From: Acanthaster planci | Taxonomy: Eukaryota > Echinodermata > Asteroidea > Valvatida > Acanthasteridae | Length of the DNA stretch: 64,000 nt | Assembly: GCF_001949145.1 (NCBI RefSeq) | Contig: NW_019091359.1 | Span: forward strand, 3,310,036 to 3,374,035 | Direction: 5' to 3' | Shown here: piece after piece, positions 1 to 9,397 of the stretch | Position numbering within the stretch: the stretch's first letter is position 1 | Layout: each line of letters begins with the position of its first letter | Notes under the pieces: generated by a model | The model's input: the letters and a program-made list of their open reading frames with translations, nothing else | What the model was told of the DNA's origin: nothing | The model's database searches: none | Made by a program: the position numbers and the translations under genes

Positions 1-2800
1 GTTAAATTGTTGAATCTCTGCATGTTGCATGCATTAAATTGATTTTACATAACTTCTCATAAAGATAAGGTAATTGTCTAAGTACACTGTGAAATTATGA
101 AAAAGATTTTTGTAACAATACTAAATTCTTAAAATGTTAATTTTAGTCAATTAAGTTAATTTTTCACCAAGTTTACACCATGCAGCATTATTAGTGATTT
201 ATGATTTTGAGAAGTCCAAGTAAAATTTTTAAAAATCAGTGTACATTGACAACAGTCACAATTGAAATTGTTGAACCGCATTTGACTTGTGTAGAAGTTC
301 TATGTAAGTTGAAAATTAGACCAATCAGACTTGCTAAATTGTGTCTTCAAAATGATTGCAAGATTATATTTCGTAGATCTGCACAAACCTTTGGTTCGAA
401 ACATCGACTCTGGAATTTGAAATTTTTCTCATATTTCCAAAGTTTCACATGGTTCTTAGTGACAGAAAGTATAGGCTCTGGGAAAGAAAAATTGCAAAGT
501 AAAAATTTCCAAGTCATGTCATGGCATATTAGCAAAAGTAACTGTTTAGGAACAGATGATAATCAAGAAGTGATATCTGAGAAACAACCGGACTTCAAAA
601 TGTAAATTATTGCTTTTGATGCATGATTTATTGTCCTTGGAACAGGTCAGATTCTTCAAAGTATTTATGTATTTTGAAATTACAGCTGTTATGTTCAGTA
701 TTCAATATTTGTAAAAAGAATGTGATTCCAAGTTTACAATAGAATTGTATTCTATGCATGTCTTCATAATTTTATACTTTCATTATTTTGTATTAGCATT
801 TTTCTGTTGAAGTATTACAAAACCAGCATGTTGAAAATTAAGATCATCGTTCACATCAAAGAATGTAATGATCAGATGTATATTATTGGCCTCTGTGATC
901 TGTTTTATCGTCAGTTCAGTTCTCTATGGTTTGAATAGGCCTACCATATGTACCGATGATGTCAGTCTCTTGTATACATTATGCACTTTGCCATGGAGTC
1001 AGTGAGAGCCTATGGTCCACTGAGCATGATTGGAAAGCACACAGGTAAACCAAAGTGTGTTGTCATCAGTATGGCGGTCTGTTAATGATGTGGGTCACAA
1101 CGTACATCACACAGGGCACGAAATTTGCCAAATGAAACAGGGTTAGAATAAAATGAAGTTGTGAGCTTCTTCATGCAATTGTTTAACGAGCCCAAAGCTG
1201 AACGATGAACCAACAGTATTACATTTAGTATGCATTAATGGTATTCTTTTGCATGTGTTTTCCTAAAGTATTTTGTATGTGATTTTGTTCAAGCTTTTAG
1301 CAAACTTAGTGCAGAGTTGAAAGAAGTTTTGACCATTTTTAATATGTTCATACATGCATTAAACCCTTTTGTTGGTGAGAATGGTCAAATAATGGCCACA
1401 GAATATAGCAGAAATGTACTTGTGTGGGGATAATATCGGTAACAATAAGTTCATCAGGATATAGACAAACTCCTGAGGTCCTAGCTGACCACCATTCTCC
1501 TTGTGCTCCTCTGAAATAGGTGTATTTTATCAGGCAAAAAATCACAGCCTTTGTAGAGTTTTGTTTAGTTTAAATAGCCAGTTGTGTCATTTTTCTCTAA
1601 TGTACTACTAAATTAGAAATCAAGTACTATGTGGAAACTGGGTATTGGTACCATATCACATTTGGAAGAGTAACAAAGTTTGTATCAACTAACATATGCA
1701 AGAGAAAGTTTTGATATTTCAAAAGTCATTTCTACGAATAGTTTTCTGTACCAAGACTTCTGGTTGAAACTATCAGTGACGTAAAAGGACTTGTCAAGAT
1801 GTGAATATATGTGAGTAACGATGATCAATCATTGGACAGGAAAACATTATAAAGCTTTATTTTGTATTTTATCCATCACGTGTACTGGATTATGATTACT
1901 ACATTCCATTTTCCCCTTTGAAAGAGCTATTTTTTGAAGAAATGATTATCTTGCATAATTTCTGCAGCATTAACTCTAATGTGTATCTTTGTATTCTCAT
2001 AAATTTATAATTATATTTCCACATGTAAGAATATATATTGGTATATCCAAAATGGGAATCAGTTCAGCAGACTGTTGACTGTTTAACATACTGGTCATGC
2101 TATTGTGTAAGTTATGTTGTTCTTGGGTGCTGTGCAAAACAGGGTCATTTCCTACATTTAGGATCAGATACCATTTACGTTTTATGGTGTTGAGACATTG
2201 GTTCTTGTCTCTAAGAATGTGTGCTAAGTATCTGCTGGTAGGGAAAGTATTTTGTTATTCCCTTTGTGAAAAAAAATTAATATGACAAAATATATTCCAG
2301 AAATTTTATTTTCAACAGTATTTTTGTCAATATTTGCATGTAGTATTATTAAACTGCCTTGAAAAAAATCACTGTTGGTACAGGAGGTCAATTTGCTTTA
2401 TCTGGGAGTGCTGAATGTATGTTTGAGGTGTGCACCCTTGAAATGAAAGTGCCGGTGCATGCAATGATTTATTTCCCTGATAATTGATTTGATAGATACC
2501 TGTTTGTAAAGTTTTAGAGCTGAACCACGTCCTGATTTCTTGGAGTCTTTCCAACATGTGCACTGGTTTTCTGTAGTGTATAATTAGCATTATTTTTACA
2601 CAGCTTTGGGGAAGGAAAAAGAATTTATCCCGTCTCTAAGACTTTGGGTCTTCACTGTAGGCATATTTTAAATAAATGCAGTTAGAGCACTTTCTCATAT
2701 CATATTTCAGTTGGCTTTGTCATGCGAAATAGTGACGCAGAGGACTGTTCATTATCGCCTTTTGTACGCACTCCTTTTCATTGATCCGCAAAAATAAAGA
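1..2800. other. AT-rich stretch without a recognisable gene
   Basis: No open frame resembles a known protein, and no exon with family homology was found. The longest ORF (201-605, +) has no recognisable domain and a composition like AT-rich noncoding DNA. The segment could include the 3' UTR of a gene starting left of the window (AATAAA at 2671 and 2793), but nothing proves this. Confidence 0.5.
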
Positions 2801-2819
2801 TGTATACCGTCATAATGAT

Positions 2820-3010
2820 TAATTCAATTCAGTTCAATTCAAAATGGTTTATTTATAAAGTTTCTTCTTGGCCAAAGGCCAAATTACAAAAGTTTTTACA
2901 TAGAATTAAAACACATTAAAACATTTTGTTAAAATTACAATAACTTATACGGAGTTGCCTGTCCACATAAAAATTATTAGTTCTTATACATTACGTTAAT
3001 TACAACAAAC
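2820..3010. mobile_element. Probable 3' end of a CR1/L2-like LINE
   Basis: An (ATTCA)n-like simple tail at 2821-2843 is followed by an A/T-rich segment in which TTGGCCAAAGGCCAA forms a small palindrome. Short pentanucleotide tails next to such UTR-like sequence are typical of CR1/L2 LINE ends in invertebrate deuterostomes. No coding part remains. The class is inferred from pattern, not alignment. Confidence 0.4.
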
Positions 3011-3194
3011 AAAAGTTAAACAGCAAATTAAAACAAGAAATCTGAAATCACTGGCAAAAGTGCTTTGCATGAAGTCAACTTGTTTCATGCCGACAGGGAC
3101 TCGGATATAATACCCTGTGGCCGGGTGTCAAGTCCGCAAAGTGTCCTTGAGGGCGCTGTAATTGCATGATGTAGCACTAACGTTAGATGTAAAC

Positions 3195-6100
3195 ATGGCG
3201 TACATATCGGAAGGTGGTAAGTTGTCTTCCGTCTTCCATCATCATGTCTATGGTTAATCTTGGACGTGGATGTTTGTTTGGCAGTGTCTTGATTGCCGTC
3301 TCGCGAATTTATGGTGACATTCAGTGTTTTAAATTGGAATTGGCTCTTGCTATAAGCGAGAGAATATTTTCTTTCCTTGACGTGGAATTAGATAGGCCGA
3401 GGCTCTTTTTACATGTAGCCGGGTGTTACTTCCTCCTGTCCATGGTCCATGGTATACTCTTGTTAGTCTTACTAATTACCGTCAACACACGATAGTAACG
3501 CCAACTTCCCGAAAATTCAACTTTAATCCACAAAAGAGGCGTAGAAGTGTAATACTTGGGCTGAAAGTTACTTTACAGTAGTTCGAGATCACAAATCAAT
3601 TTTCAAAATGGAGTTTTTTCACACACAAAAAATGATCTCCGGCACTAGCCAATCGGCACCATTTTGCCTCCTCATGGAGCTTGGACTGTACCATTTAGTT
3701 GTGGATATGCTGTAAATTGAAATACATTTTAAGAGAGTAACAATCAATATAGCAGAAACAGCATCAATAGTTATTGTCGAAATTCAAAAAGGGTCAGTTA
3801 TAAAATCTTAAGAAAAGTAAAAATATAGATAGTAACTTTAAAGGAAAAGGTAGCGTTTCTTTACATATAATATCACCACCCCTCTAGCGTAATGGTATGG
3901 TTCCAGTTGCCCCAAGGGCAACATGGCTGCTGATATCTGAGCTGGTTCGAAGGAGGCGATTCAGCCAAATTAAAATGGCAATTTTCCTGAGTCTAACCTG
4001 TTGATGGTTAGTCAAAATATCCCTTCGGCAAATACTTTACTGTCAAGTACCGCTTCTTTTGATTTTTAACGTGTTTTGGAGGTGTTGATGCTGTGTTGAC
4101 GGTCTGTTGTGTGTTGACGGTAATTAGTATGACCACTTTAGCCTAGCGAAGTTGGCACTTCAACACACGCGGAAGCCTTATGCCTGTTTTCCTTTCTCCA
4201 TGTCATGCCATGTTTTAAGTTTGAGGCCAGTATCTGCCCTTAGCTGAAGTGCACCCTAACTGGTGAAAGAAAGCCCACTTGGACTTTTGTACTCTTCTTT
4301 TAAAACCTTTTGGCGCTCGGAGTTGCTACACTGGGGATCCAATTTTGTCTAATTACGTAATTAAAAAAATGTTTTCGGCCAAATGCAAAAACCTCCTGAT
4401 TGTATGTAAATATTTCAGCCACATGCTGATAAGGGACTATTGACAAACCAAGTGCCTGGGCTAGCCTGGGCCTGTCTTATATCAATGGTCGGTCTCTCTG
4501 ATACGTCTCTGAACTGTCTAGACAGCTGTCTGAGTAGTTTCATTGTGTTGGGGGGTGTCAAATTTTTGTTGACTGTGGTGGGACCCCTTCCCTTGTTCGC
4601 ACTCAGACCTTTTTTTGTGCTTTTTTTGTGGAGGCACTCGGGAACACCCTCTGATCAATTTAAGTGCCAGTCGAAGGGAATGTGGATTTGGGAAGAGGGT
4701 TATAACAAAGAAATCTCAAATGTATCACCTCGGAGCAACGAGCATAAAAAATAGGCCCTGTGCAGGGGAAGGTTCCATAGGTTACAGCATCATAAATAAA
4801 TTGCCTTTTGCCTGGGCTTTGTGTGGAGTTCCCTTGTAAACATGTCAGACCTGTAAACAGGGTCCCTGGGGTACAGGTTTCCCCAGGTACAAGTTGACTT
4901 GGGTACGAGCTGACCCAAGTGTGAATTGACCTGGGTATGAATTGTCCTGAGACTCCTGCTATTATGTGACCCAGATTCTGTTAGTATACTCCTCAAGCAA
5001 TTTTGACGGAGGATTCAAGTCTTTATGTCAAGGATTTTATGCTCCCCCTAAAGTTACAATATCATACTCCTTTTTTTTCAACTGACACATTAAATTGCAG
5101 GATATTTCACCTGCTTTTTATGTTTTGTGGCTGTGGAGAATTTCAGAATTTGCCCTGGGCCCGAACTCTGGTTTATGAACATAAATTCAAATTAGCACTG
5201 TTGACATGGAACCAGATGAAGATTTGTTAGGGTGGAATGTTTTAAGTCCCCAAAATACTGTGCATGGTTAGTTTTTAGTACGTTAACCCTAGCACTCCTC
5301 AAACCTTCACCTGTTGGAGGATTGAGGACTGTTTGGGTTAATATAAAACATGTATATGTGTATCAGACCTAGATCAGTTCCTGACCAATTCATTATCCCC
5401 TGCCAAGTATTGATAGATCAATGGAGCCTATCTAATGGTTAGCAGGAAATGCTTTCAATCTTACGGTTTGGTACTAACATTTTTACAAGGGTTTTGGTGA
5501 ATGGCAAAATAAAATCATGAAATTGAATTACATCTCATATTAATGAATCAACAAATTACATTGTAAGTTGCTTTTGTTCACCTCCAACAGGTCAGATACT
5601 GGAGTCAAGATCACCATGGAGACTGGCGTTCATTGGGGAAGTGTTTTGGGGCATCATTAACTTTGTCATATTGTTGTGAGTATAGCATTTATGTACAAGG
5701 TTTACCGGGATTCATATATGTACATGTTTGTTTACTGTAGCAATCATCAACATACACCATACCTTTACTTGTATTTATACCTTTAAATTTGCAATTTTTT
5801 CTTCTTTTAAATTAATTTTCCCCTCTGGAGTGCAGTATGTTTCACATATCTTTATTTTAGTCTTCATAAATACAAGTACTACAACCCATCCAAAATTAGT
5901 GTTAGTTAAATGTGTCAAATATTTTGGTCTCTTGTGTCTTGAAATTTGATTTTGTTTTTCTGACAAGGAGTGGTCAGTTTGGCTTTTTAAACTGGGGGTT
6001 CAAGATGTTTTTATTCTCACTATTGTTAGCTGTTACCATTGTGTACTCCTGAAGATACATGTAAATTGCTTGTTCCTTTTAAACTCCTTGTTTTCTGTTC

Positions 6101-7819
6101 TTTTCACGACAGCTTCCGAACAATGGTTACGGTAAGCTTATCTCTGCATTTTCAAGTTCATATTAATATTATAAATATTATACAACAGTTGTCATAAAAT
6201 AGTTTTATCATGTACACTACATGAATGTGCCAAATCGGGGTTTCAGTGTTATCTTCCAAATCTAGAGAAATAGTTCAGCTGTGGTTTTGAAGTTCTTCCG
6301 TTTAGCTAGTACAATTATCACCAAGTAATATGTTGCATGATTAGTTTATAAATGAGTTTTAGCTCTTTCAAAATGTTTTGCAATACACCTCCTGAATTAG
6401 TCCAATTAAAGTTAATGTTTCCACAAAAATATTATTTCATAATCATGTTTCCACAGCCTGACTTAACTGGCAAGGGGCGTGGCTACACGTCAAGCTACCA
6501 AGCTGGAAATGGAGGCGGGTAGGTATCATTATGGATGACATCCAACCCGTTCAAATCTGTTGAACTTCCCTGATCCAACTTGCACTTTTATAGACAGGAC
6601 ATTAAACTTTGAAAAGTTGTTGGTGTATAATATCTGAACAAAGTGATCATGGACTATTATGCAGACTACAGATTTTCAGCTGTTTGAGGAAGAACAGGGT
6701 TTCTTAATTAAGCTTGGTTCAATCCTCAATCCTACAAAATCTTTTAAACCTCTTAGATCTGGAAGTGTACGGGCTTTGTGAAAGGGAAGAAAACTCTTAC
6801 CTTGACTTTCAATCTGAGTTTTATATCTGGTGGACAAGTTGCTCAGTCTTGTCCTGCATACTTGGCACTTTAGTGTCATTCTGAATATCTGAGTTTTACA
6901 TCTGGTGGAAAAGTTGCTCAGTCTTGTCCTGCATACTTGGCACTTTAGTGTCATTCTGAATATCTGAGTTTTACATCTGGTGGAAAAGTTGCTCAGTCTC
7001 GTCCTGCATACTTGGCACTTTAGTGTCATTCTGAATATCTGAGTTTTACATCTGGTGGAAAAGTTGCTCAGTCTTGTCCTGCATACTTGGCACTTTAGTG
7101 TCATTCTGAATATCTGAGTTTTACATCTGGTGGAAAAGTTGCTCAGTTTTGTCCTGCATACTTGGTAGTGTCATTCTCATTTAGTTTTAGTTTGACCACT
7201 TGGGTACAAGTGAACTGATATTTCTAAAAGGCAGTGTCATGTGAGAATATCCGTTCTGAGCAGCAACAAAAGAGGGCGTGTTTTGAAATGAAATTGAAAG
7301 TCCTTTGGTACTCATTCAAGTTTATGCGCGTTTGACACGTTTGCTGAATACGCACAACAAATTTATTCGCGTGCAAGCTGAACGCTAAAAGAACCCGGTT
7401 GGAAAACTCAGTACAATTTGTCTTTCTTTCACCGGTGAGGATGCATTTCAGTTGAGGGCAGATACCGCCATATATCACACCTGTGAATTGGCGTACTGCC
7501 AAGATGGTAAGACTAAGCTATAAATAGCCATGCACACAGTGATGTTCTTGAATGGCTTCCTTATGAGCAGTCACTGCTTAACTATCAAACTTAGTCATCA
7601 CAACTGAAAAATCTTTTGCCTGTAGCAAAACATCCAGAGTTAAGTTTACTTCTCGAACTTGGATTTAGGTCTGTGATCTTTTATTCTCATTTCCTTATTA
7701 TCCTCACCAGGAGAGGGCTTGGCCCACCACCAGGCCCAAGAAGAAGAATGGGTGGATTTAGGGGTGGGAGTGGAGCACCAAGGGCCCCACCCCCTGCCGG
7801 AGGTGGATGAGGAAGGTGA
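3195..7819 (+). CDS. SELENOK: Selenoprotein K, complete, 5 coding exons, Sec codon near C terminus
   Basis: Coding exons are 3195-3216, 5591-5675, 6113-6131, 6457-6518 and 7711-7819. All introns are GT-AG and phases join exactly, giving 98 residues. The product starts MAYISEGGQILESRSPWRL, then has one hydrophobic membrane segment (about residues 20-40, with FWGIINFVILLF), then a Gly/Pro/Arg-rich cytosolic tail ending GGG-U-GR. The in-frame TGA at 7808-7810 is codon 96 and is read as selenocysteine; the true stop is TGA 7817-7819. Vertebrate SELENOK is 94 aa with Sec92 (known). The family is a single-pass ER membrane protein that works with DHHC6 in palmitoylation and in ER-associated degradation and calcium signalling. 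A SECIS follows in the 3' UTR at 8718-8765. Ordinary ORF callers would stop two residues short of the real end and lose the Sec. Its neighbour ACTR8 is convergent. Confidence 0.96.
3878..3965 (+). repeat. Possible tRNA-derived (SINE-like) segment in SELENOK intron 1
   Basis: The segment has an A-box-like TAGCGTAATGG at 3885-3895 and a B-box-like GGTTCGAAGG at 3943-3952, about 58 bases apart. This is the layout of an internal Pol III promoter. The stems of a tRNA cloverleaf do not form well, so a degenerate SINE head is more likely than a tRNA gene. Weak call. Confidence 0.25.
5283..5341. repeat. Short palindromic element, copy 1
   Basis: Arms TTAACCCTAGCACTCCTCAA and ATTGAGGACTGTTTGGGTTAA pair around a loop with CCTTCACCTGTTGGAGG. 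A second copy lies at 47760-47818 with the loop in the opposite orientation. It is in SELENOK intron 1 and has no coding potential. Confidence 0.7.
6813..7180. repeat. 75-bp tandem array (about 5 copies) in SELENOK intron 4
   Basis: Units start at about 6813, 6888, 6963, 7038 and 7113, each beginning TCTGAGTTTTA. The middle copies are nearly identical; the first and last have drifted or are cut short. Because 75 is a multiple of three, a minus-strand frame stays open over four units and gives a repeated 25-residue peptide. That ORF is a by-product of the array, not a gene. The near identity points to recent expansion. Confidence 0.9.
7808..7810 (+). other. SELENOK: UGA selenocysteine codon of SELENOK
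   Basis: This TGA lies between GGA-GGT-GGA and GGA-AGG-TGA, so the C terminus reads Gly-Gly-Gly-Sec-Gly-Arg-stop. That is the exact C-terminal context of animal SELENOK. A SECIS about 910 bases downstream supports recoding. Confidence 0.95.
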
Positions 7820-8222
7820 GGACTTTCCTTGGTTTGGACGAGAAAAGACAAACAAACAAAAGAGGTTACAGTTGGTAAACTTCCACAGCTGACGTTATCA
7901 GAAGATTGTAAAGAACTGATGTGGGATGAAACAGAGTTGCATCCTTCCATTTCTCATGCATTACCGAAATTCTTATTGAAGAGGGATCTTGATACATCAG
8001 GGCCTCAATGTACACACAAATGCTGAAGGAACTTGCTTTTTAGCTTCATACGTGGAAGCTTTTTAAAAAACTTGATTTCTTTTGGAAAGACAAAAGTTTA
8101 ACATCTTCTACTGGACAGTTTGTGTTAACTGTATTCAAAATTTTTATGTTTTAAGAGTAGATGTTGAAATGGTTGACTTCTGTCATTGCATCCTATTGTC
8201 TACTGGTCACCTTGCAGGTAAA

Positions 8223-8250
8223 TGCCCACTGTAATCCCTTACAGTGGGCA
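8223..8250 (+). other. Perfect 12-bp hairpin in SELENOK 3' UTR
   Basis: TGCCCACTGTAA (8223-8234) and TTACAGTGGGCA (8239-8250) are exact reverse complements around the loop TCCC. The hairpin is separate from the SECIS and about 470 bases upstream of it. Its function is unknown; it could be a structural or protein-binding element in the mRNA. Confidence 0.6.
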
Positions 8251-8717
8251 AGAGCTACATCGTCAACAGGAGAACTACTAGGAGAGACCTACGGTCTTCC
8301 GTCCTTTCTTTCCTCATCTTTTGTCAGACATCTCACGAGCCGCTCTCATCTTTGGATTCGTTTCTCACTCACCCATAAAAATTAAAGCAAAGACTGGAAA
8401 GTATTTTGCCGTGTCCCCAATGTTAAAACCTGTGTATATTTCTGTACATTTTTCTAAGAGAAAACATCAACTTAGTTCATATCCTTTTGTCCACTTTAAG
8501 AAAAAGACTGGCAACAATTACAGTCATTTATTTGTAGTTAAGTTTGAGCATGCATAGCACCCTCATGATACATCCTTTCCTTAATGTCTGATAATGTATA
8601 TGCAGTGTTTTTCCTGTAATCTTAGACCAACTCCATTTCTTGGCTCTCGTGTTGACGATTTATCGCTCACAAACTAACAATTGCTGTTAGAGTGTGTGCT
8701 GTATTCCACACTCAATG

Positions 8718-8765
8718 ATGACGCTTGTATGGACAAGCCACTGATGTGGACCCAAACAAGCTGAT
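8718..8765 (+). promoter_or_regulatory. SECIS element (type II form) in SELENOK 3' UTR
   Basis: The quartet core is T8719-G8720-A8721-C8722 opposite T8762-G8763-A8764-T8765, with an A (8718) before the 5' half. Helix II pairs GCTTGT (8723-8728) with ACAAGC (8756-8761) and continues, after an A.A mismatch, with TGG (8730-8732) against CCA (8752-8754). Unpaired AA sits at 8735-8736, 13 bases above the core. A mini-stem CCAC (8738-8741)/GTGG (8746-8749) with loop TGAT caps it, which makes it type II. The SECIS recruits SBP2 and EFsec so that the ribosome inserts Sec at UGA. It lies just before the poly(A) signal, as expected for a 3' UTR element. The fold was worked out by hand. Confidence 0.88.
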
Positions 8766-8781
8766 GATAAAGGCAGCAGAA

Positions 8782-8787
8782 AATAAA
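8782..8787 (+). terminator. Candidate poly(A) signal of SELENOK
   Basis: AATAAA lies 17 bases after the SECIS core and is the first canonical hexamer downstream of it. This gives a 3' UTR of about 1 kb from 7820. Confidence 0.6.
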
Positions 8788-8937
8788 ATTGTTTGAAATT
8801 ATGCCTCTTGACCTTGGGGAAAAATGATTTCATTAGAAAAAGTCAATTATGTGTGCTGGTCGTACCAGTCTCGCTGCTCTGCTGAAAGTGGAAAATGATT
8901 TGCGGTGAGAATGCAGTCAGCTCCCCAGAGTACTACA

Positions 8938-9045
8938 AATACTAGTCCTAGCTCAAGTCCTAGCCCAAGTACTAGCACAAGTCCCAGCACAAGTCCTAGC
9001 CCAAGTACTAGCACAAGTACTAGTACAAGTACTTGTACTAGTTCT
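8938..9045. repeat. Degenerate 12-bp tandem repeat (CAAGTACTAGCA-like)
   Basis: Units such as AGTCCTAGCCCA and AGTACTAGCACA recur about nine times just downstream of SELENOK. The minus-strand frame gives a Leu/Val/Gly run, which is only the repeat translated. Confidence 0.8.
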
Positions 9046-9308
9046 GTTGAAATTACCATTCTTCAGTCGCAATTTTAAATCATATGGTCATATTGTCATG
9101 GAAAGATCACAGTGGCATAATTTGTAAATAACAAGATCCGTGTCCAAGCTGGGCCCCCCAAAACAGAAGTACAAGCCATACTTCCTTGGCTTTTGATGTT
9201 CCCCTGAAAAGTGTGTGCACCCCCCCTTGAGAATTTTATCCATGTTATGTCACTGTATTAACCATTTGACTTTGAATGTGTAATTATGCACTAAAGAGGA
9301 TTTGCACA

Positions 9309-9397
9309 GCCGCCATCTTGCAGGCCAGTGCTTTTTTCCACAGGGTATGCATAAAGGAGGTTTCTCTGTGGAAAACAAACTGCCCTGCAAGATGGCT
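9309..9397. repeat. Imperfect 35-bp inverted repeat downstream of SELENOK
   Basis: GCCATCTTGCAGG...TTTTCCACAG on the left is matched in reverse by CTGTGGAAAA...CCCTGCAAGATGGC on the right, around a spacer of about 18 bases. It looks like a foldback (MITE-like) remnant; no protein is encoded. Confidence 0.6.

Noticed and set aside
201-605. 134-aa plus-strand ORF
   Set aside because: No recognisable domain, no splice context that extends it, and AT-driven composition. Treated as chance.
5579-5592. The SELENOK exon 2 acceptor shares CCTCCAACAGGT with the loop of the palindromic elements
   Set aside because: It is a 12-base match without flanking similarity, most likely coincidence; not evidence that the exon border came from the element.
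6676-7104. 142-aa minus-strand ORF with four repeats of a Cys-containing 25-mer, zinc-finger-like at first sight
   Set aside because: It is the 75-bp tandem array read in a frame that stays open because 75 is divisible by three. The Cys spacing fits no zinc finger and it lies inside a SELENOK intron.
8847-9059. Leu/Val/Gly-rich minus-strand ORF resembling a membrane peptide
   Set aside because: It is a translated 12-bp tandem repeat.
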